A stretch of 14,400 nucleotides of DNA from an uncultured Synergistia bacterium (GTDB lineage: Bacteria > Eremiobacterota > SpSt-956 > JAKJGF01): assembly GCA_937888925.1 (NCBI GenBank), contig CALARM010000756.1:1-14400 (forward strand). Reading direction: 5' to 3'. The translations under genes and the position numbers were made by a program. Under the pieces are notes generated by a model. It worked only from the letters and a program-made list of their open reading frames with translations, did not search any database and was not told the origin of the DNA. Below are positions 11,444 to 14,400 of this stretch, one piece after another; position 1 is the stretch's first letter, and each line of letters begins with the position of its first letter.

Positions 11444-13999
11444 ATGAATAAGATCATCTCTCTTTCTTCAGAAAACGTTACCGGACCCGTTCTTATAGGG
11501 GTAAAAGCATCTAACCTCAATAAATTAATTCATTTCGGTTTTAACGTACCATCCGGCTTCTGCATCACTTCAGAGGTTTATTATGAACATATTGAAAACT
11601 ACGGTATAAATAAGATAGACATAAATTCTTATGAAGAAAGAAGTAATATTCTGAATAAGATAAGAGAAAAAATCATTAATTCACCGTTAAATGAAAAGTT
11701 AAGAAAAGAAATAGAGGAACATTTTCACCTTCTTGGAAGCAATTCAGTTGCAGTCCGCTCGTCATGTACGGCAGAAGACCTTGAAAAAAATTCTTTTGCC
11801 GGTCAGTATGACACATTTTCTGGCATAACCACAGTTGAAGATTGCATTCTGTCCATAAAAAAATGCTGGGCTTCTCTATGGAACGAAAGAGTTTTCCGGT
11901 ACAGGGAACAATATAAAATCAATCACAGTGAAGCATCTATGGCAGTTATTGTTCAGATATTAATAGAAGCGGATTTTTCCGGTGTAATCTTTACTGTTGA
12001 TCCGGTAAAAGGGAAAAAAGACAGAATCGTTATAGAATATTGCCGGGGACAGGGAGAAGTTCTTGTTTCCGGCAGAGTAACACCGGAGAGAATAATAGTA
12101 AATAAACATAATCTAAAAATCGTTGAAGAAACGAAAAGAGAATTCTCTGAAGAAATTCTCAAAAAGCTTGTAGAAGATTCATTAAAAATTGAAAATTTTT
12201 TTATGAGTCCTCAGGACATAGAATGGGCAATAAAAGATGAAGAAATCTATTTTCTCCAGTCACGTCCTGTCAGTACCATAGAAACAACAGACAATTTCAT
12301 CTGGACAAATGCAAATACCGGAGAAGTCCTGCCTGATGTTACCACCCCTGTAACATGGTCTGTAGCAAGGGTCTTCATAAAAGAAATTTTCCGTCAGATT
12401 CTTACTCTGACAGGCATAGAACTTGGTAATACAGAGATAATAAAACTCATAGGAGGAAGGATTTATTTCAATTTAAATGTAGTTACAGGTATTTTCAAAT
12501 CTATCCCCGGTCTGAAAGACAGGGAATTCAGTGACGTTCTGGGAGGCATGCAGGGGAAAAAAATAGAAGGTCTTCCTGAAATATTACCTGAAGATATAGT
12601 AACATTTAAAATAAACCCCTGGAAGATTCTATTCAGATTACCTGCTCTTCTTCTATGGTTTATAGTTAATCCTCCTTCAAAAGGTTTTTCCTTTATAGAT
12701 AAACTCAGAAAAGACACTGACCTGTTAATGGAGAAAGATCTTTCCTCTATGACAGATGAAGAACTATTCGGCCATTTCCATAATATAATGGAGAAGTTCC
12801 ATGAACTTGCGCAACTTGTTTCCTGCGCAGGAAGCGGGATGAGTTATTTTAATATCCTTAACAAAATCTGCCGGCTCTGGCTTTCAGATAGTGACTCTTC
12901 GATTTCAAACAGTCTTATGTCCGGTATGGGTAATATGGAATCTGCTCTGAGCGGACTGGATCTATGGAAACTCTCTCTTTCCGGTTCTGAGCATGAAGAA
13001 GTAAAAAACATTCTTATGTCAGAACATAATTTTGACGAAACAGAGAGATTACTCAAAAAAATTCCACAGGGAAGAGAATTTTTATCAAAATGGAATAATT
13101 TCATGAAAAACCATGGCCATCATACAAGAGGAGAGATAGAACTTTATAATAAAAGATGGGCCGAAGAACCTGACTGTATACTGGATAGAATAAGATTTTT
13201 CATAGAGCAAAAAGACAACTGCAATACTATAGATGAATATGAAAAACGGGCTAAAGAAAGAGATTTTTTAGTAGAAAAAATTAGAAAAAAATTTAAAAAT
13301 CCATTAAAAAAATATATCTTCAATCATGTTCTTCTCCAGGCTTCTTCAGGTCTTATATTCAGAGAGAACATTAAAAGTGAAGCAGTAAAGAGGATTTTTC
13401 TGTGCAGGCTCATTCTCCTCGAAGGAGGCCGCAGGTTTCACGGGAAAGGAATCATGGAAAAAGATGATGATATCTTTTTTCTGGAACTCCGGGAAATAGA
13501 AGATTTATTTAAAGACATAAATAATAGAGAGGAAATAATAAGGGAAAGAAGATATGACTATGAAAAAAATCTAAAAATCACTCCACCTCCTGTTATAAAA
13601 GGAAATTTTAACTGTTTTGTCTCTGAAGATATTAATTGCAGTGATGAAATTCTTACGGGGATTGCAGTAAGTCCCGGCGTTGTAACAGGCCACGCAAGGG
13701 TTATACTTAACAGTGACAGAGACGAAAAAATTCTTCCCGGTGAAATTCTTGTTGCTCCTTTTACAGACCCGGGCTGGACTCCTTACTTCATTTCTGCATC
13801 TGCAATAGTTATGGACATGGGCGGCATGCTCAGTCATGGCAGTATTGTAGCAAGAGAACTTGCCATACCTGCCGTAGTAAATGTAGGGCCTGCCACAAAG
13901 ATTATAAAGACAGGTCAGATTATAAGGGTAGACGGGAATAAGGGAACAGTAGAAATAGTCAACCACCCACCGCTAACCGCCAATGTGTGTAGCTTATAA
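11444..13999 (+). CDS. Rifampicin phosphotransferase-like PEP-synthase family enzyme
   Basis: The 851-residue protein has three parts. Residues 1 to about 280 form the ATP-grasp (PPDK/PEP-synthase N-terminal) domain with GVKASNL (Lys21), AVRSSCTAED (Arg105), SGVIFTVDPVKG, GQGEVLVSGRVTPE and FLQSRPVS. A largely helical middle region starts at NANTGEVLPDVTTPVTWS. The phosphohistidine swivel domain (about 737-842) carries GGMLSHGSIVAREL with catalytic His798. The order ATP-grasp, middle, His domain and the near-867-residue length match rifampicin phosphotransferase (Rph), which turns rifampicin plus ATP into phospho-rifampicin, AMP and phosphate. PEP synthase instead has a C-terminal TIM barrel, absent here. 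The middle region sets the substrate, so rifampicin is not proven. A cytoplasmic enzyme is expected. The gene probably shares a transcript with the stalk-protein gene. No Shine-Dalgarno motif precedes the ATG. The last dozen residues (NHPPLTANVCSL) extend beyond the domain. Confidence 0.85.
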   Translation: MNKIISLSSENVTGPVLIGVKASNLNKLIHFGFNVPSGFCITSEVYYEHIENYGINKIDINSYEERSNILNKIREKIINSPLNEKLRKEIEEHFHLLGSNSVAVRSSCTAEDLEKNSFAGQYDTFSGITTVEDCILSIKKCWASLWNERVFRYREQYKINHSEASMAVIVQILIEADFSGVIFTVDPVKGKKDRIVIEYCRGQGEVLVSGRVTPERIIVNKHNLKIVEETKREFSEEILKKLVEDSLKIENFFMSPQDIEWAIKDEEIYFLQSRPVSTIETTDNFIWTNANTGEVLPDVTTPVTWSVARVFIKEIFRQILTLTGIELGNTEIIKLIGGRIYFNLNVVTGIFKSIPGLKDREFSDVLGGMQGKKIEGLPEILPEDIVTFKINPWKILFRLPALLLWFIVNPPSKGFSFIDKLRKDTDLLMEKDLSSMTDEELFGHFHNIMEKFHELAQLVSCAGSGMSYFNILNKICRLWLSDSDSSISNSLMSGMGNMESALSGLDLWKLSLSGSEHEEVKNILMSEHNFDETERLLKKIPQGREFLSKWNNFMKNHGHHTRGEIELYNKRWAEEPDCILDRIRFFIEQKDNCNTIDEYEKRAKERDFLVEKIRKKFKNPLKKYIFNHVLLQASSGLIFRENIKSEAVKRIFLCRLILLEGGRRFHGKGIMEKDDDIFFLELREIEDLFKDINNREEIIRERRYDYEKNLKITPPPVIKGNFNCFVSEDINCSDEILTGIAVSPGVVTGHARVILNSDRDEKILPGEILVAPFTDPGWTPYFISASAIVMDMGGMLSHGSIVARELAIPAVVNVGPATKIIKTGQIIRVDGNKGTVEIVNHPPLTANVCSL

Positions 14000-14027
14000 G
14001 CTCAGATTAACTTACTTTTGTTAATCT
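13991..14027 (+). terminator. Possible weak terminator hairpins after the Rph-like gene
   Basis: AGCTTATAAGCT (13991-14002) is a 12-bp palindrome spanning the TAA stop. AGATTAAC (14004-14011) pairs with GTTAATCT (14020-14027) across an 8-nt loop. The stem is AT-rich and followed only by ATTTATATATT rather than a clean T-run, so termination efficiency is doubtful. Confidence 0.3.
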
Positions 14028-14085
14028 ATTTATATATTCGTGGGGATTATCTTAAATGAAAAAAATCTCCAGGTCAATAAAAATA

Positions 14086-14116
14086 TCGTCAAAAATATTT
14101 TTGTCTGTGATATAAT
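14086..14116 (+). promoter_or_regulatory. Extended -10 promoter of the glpA-like gene
   Basis: TGA directly precedes TATAAT (14108-14116), an extended -10 element. The best upstream match is TCGTCA (14086-14091) at a long 19-bp spacing, so the promoter probably relies on the extended -10. Transcription would begin near 14123, about 34 nt before the ATG at 14157. An AT-only dyad (AAAAATAT/ATATTTTT) overlaps the -35 region. Confidence 0.55.
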
Positions 14117-14156
14117 AATTTTACGATTCAACATTATGAAAAGAGAGATTTTGATT

Positions 14157-14400
14157 ATGCCAGATAAATATCAGGTTATTGTCATAGGTGGCGGTGCTAC
14201 GGGGACGGGAATACTTCGTGATCTTGCTTTAAGGGGTATTTCCTCTATATTACTGGAACAGAATGATTTTGCTACAGGTACAAGCGGCCGTTTCCACGGC
14301 CTCCTCCACAGCGGTGCCAGATATGCGGTAAAAGACCCTCATTCTGCAGAAGAATGTATAAGAGAAAATATGATTTTAAAAGAAATAGCTTCCGATTGTA
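14157..14400 (+). CDS. glpA: Anaerobic glycerol-3-phosphate dehydrogenase subunit A (3' end outside window)
   Basis: The visible 81 codons begin MPDKYQVIVIGGGATGTGIL. GGGATGTG (residues 11-18) is the FAD dinucleotide-binding loop, and Glu34 sits at the ribose-binding position after the second strand. TGTSGRFHGLLHSGARYAV followed by HSAEECIRENMILKEIA matches GlpA closely; GlpD enzymes have a different motif here. GlpA is the FAD catalytic subunit that oxidises sn-glycerol 3-phosphate to dihydroxyacetone phosphate and passes electrons through GlpB/GlpC to the quinone pool. The rest of the gene and any glpB/glpC lie beyond the window, so a related fused or stand-alone enzyme is possible. The start at 14157 is chosen for the AGAGAG ribosome binding site 9 nt upstream. 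An in-frame ATG at 14136 would add seven residues but has no such site. Confidence 0.85.
   Translation, partial: MPDKYQVIVIGGGATGTGILRDLALRGISSILLEQNDFATGTSGRFHGLLHSGARYAVKDPHSAEECIRENMILKEIASDC

Noticed and set aside
11444..13999. Phosphoenolpyruvate synthase or pyruvate phosphate dikinase
   Set aside because: The phosphohistidine domain is at the extreme C terminus and the PEP-binding TIM barrel is missing. The domain order is that of the Rph group.

Overview
The window is AT-rich (roughly 35-38% GC by eye). It reads as ordinary chromosome from an uncultured, probably diderm bacterium. A full-length TamB-family protein implies an outer membrane. A Spo0H/SigH-type sigma factor and a 'stalk' (copper amine oxidase N-terminal-like) surface protein are features more often met in Firmicutes-like or deep-branching candidate lineages. 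I cannot assign a phylum from this sequence alone.

Layout. 1-508 (minus): 5' part of a SigH-like sigma factor with a near-perfect housekeeping promoter. 985-1920 (minus): a HEAT-repeat lipoprotein. 2337-3341 (plus): a second, cytoplasmic HEAT-repeat protein, divergent from the first. 3505-8859 (minus): a 1784-residue TamB/AsmA-like protein, convergent with the second HEAT gene. 9146-11371 (plus): a secreted stalk-domain protein with four copies of a ~98-residue beta module. 11444-13999 (plus): an ATP-grasp/phosphohistidine enzyme with rifampicin-phosphotransferase architecture, probably co-transcribed with the stalk gene. 14157-14400 (plus): start of an anaerobic glycerol-3-phosphate dehydrogenase, GlpA, with its own promoter. 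Apart from the surface theme (lipoprotein, TamB, stalk protein), the genes do not form an obvious pathway.

The most unusual content lies between the genes. Nearly every intergenic space carries tandem 7-bp repeats built on a shared GTGA/GTAA core. One class (GCGTCAC x4, preceded by CCT) occurs four times, each time in the same orientation relative to the next gene downstream. In two cases it lies in or next to a predicted 5' leader, just upstream of the ribosome binding site. A second class (GGTCACT and variants, 16 units) fills the gap between convergent genes. A third class (GTGAGTC/GTGAAGA) begins on the last coding base before the TGA stop of two unrelated genes. This heptamer family is the best candidate in the window for something undescribed. 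Its function is unknown, and it may simply be a spreading genomic repeat.
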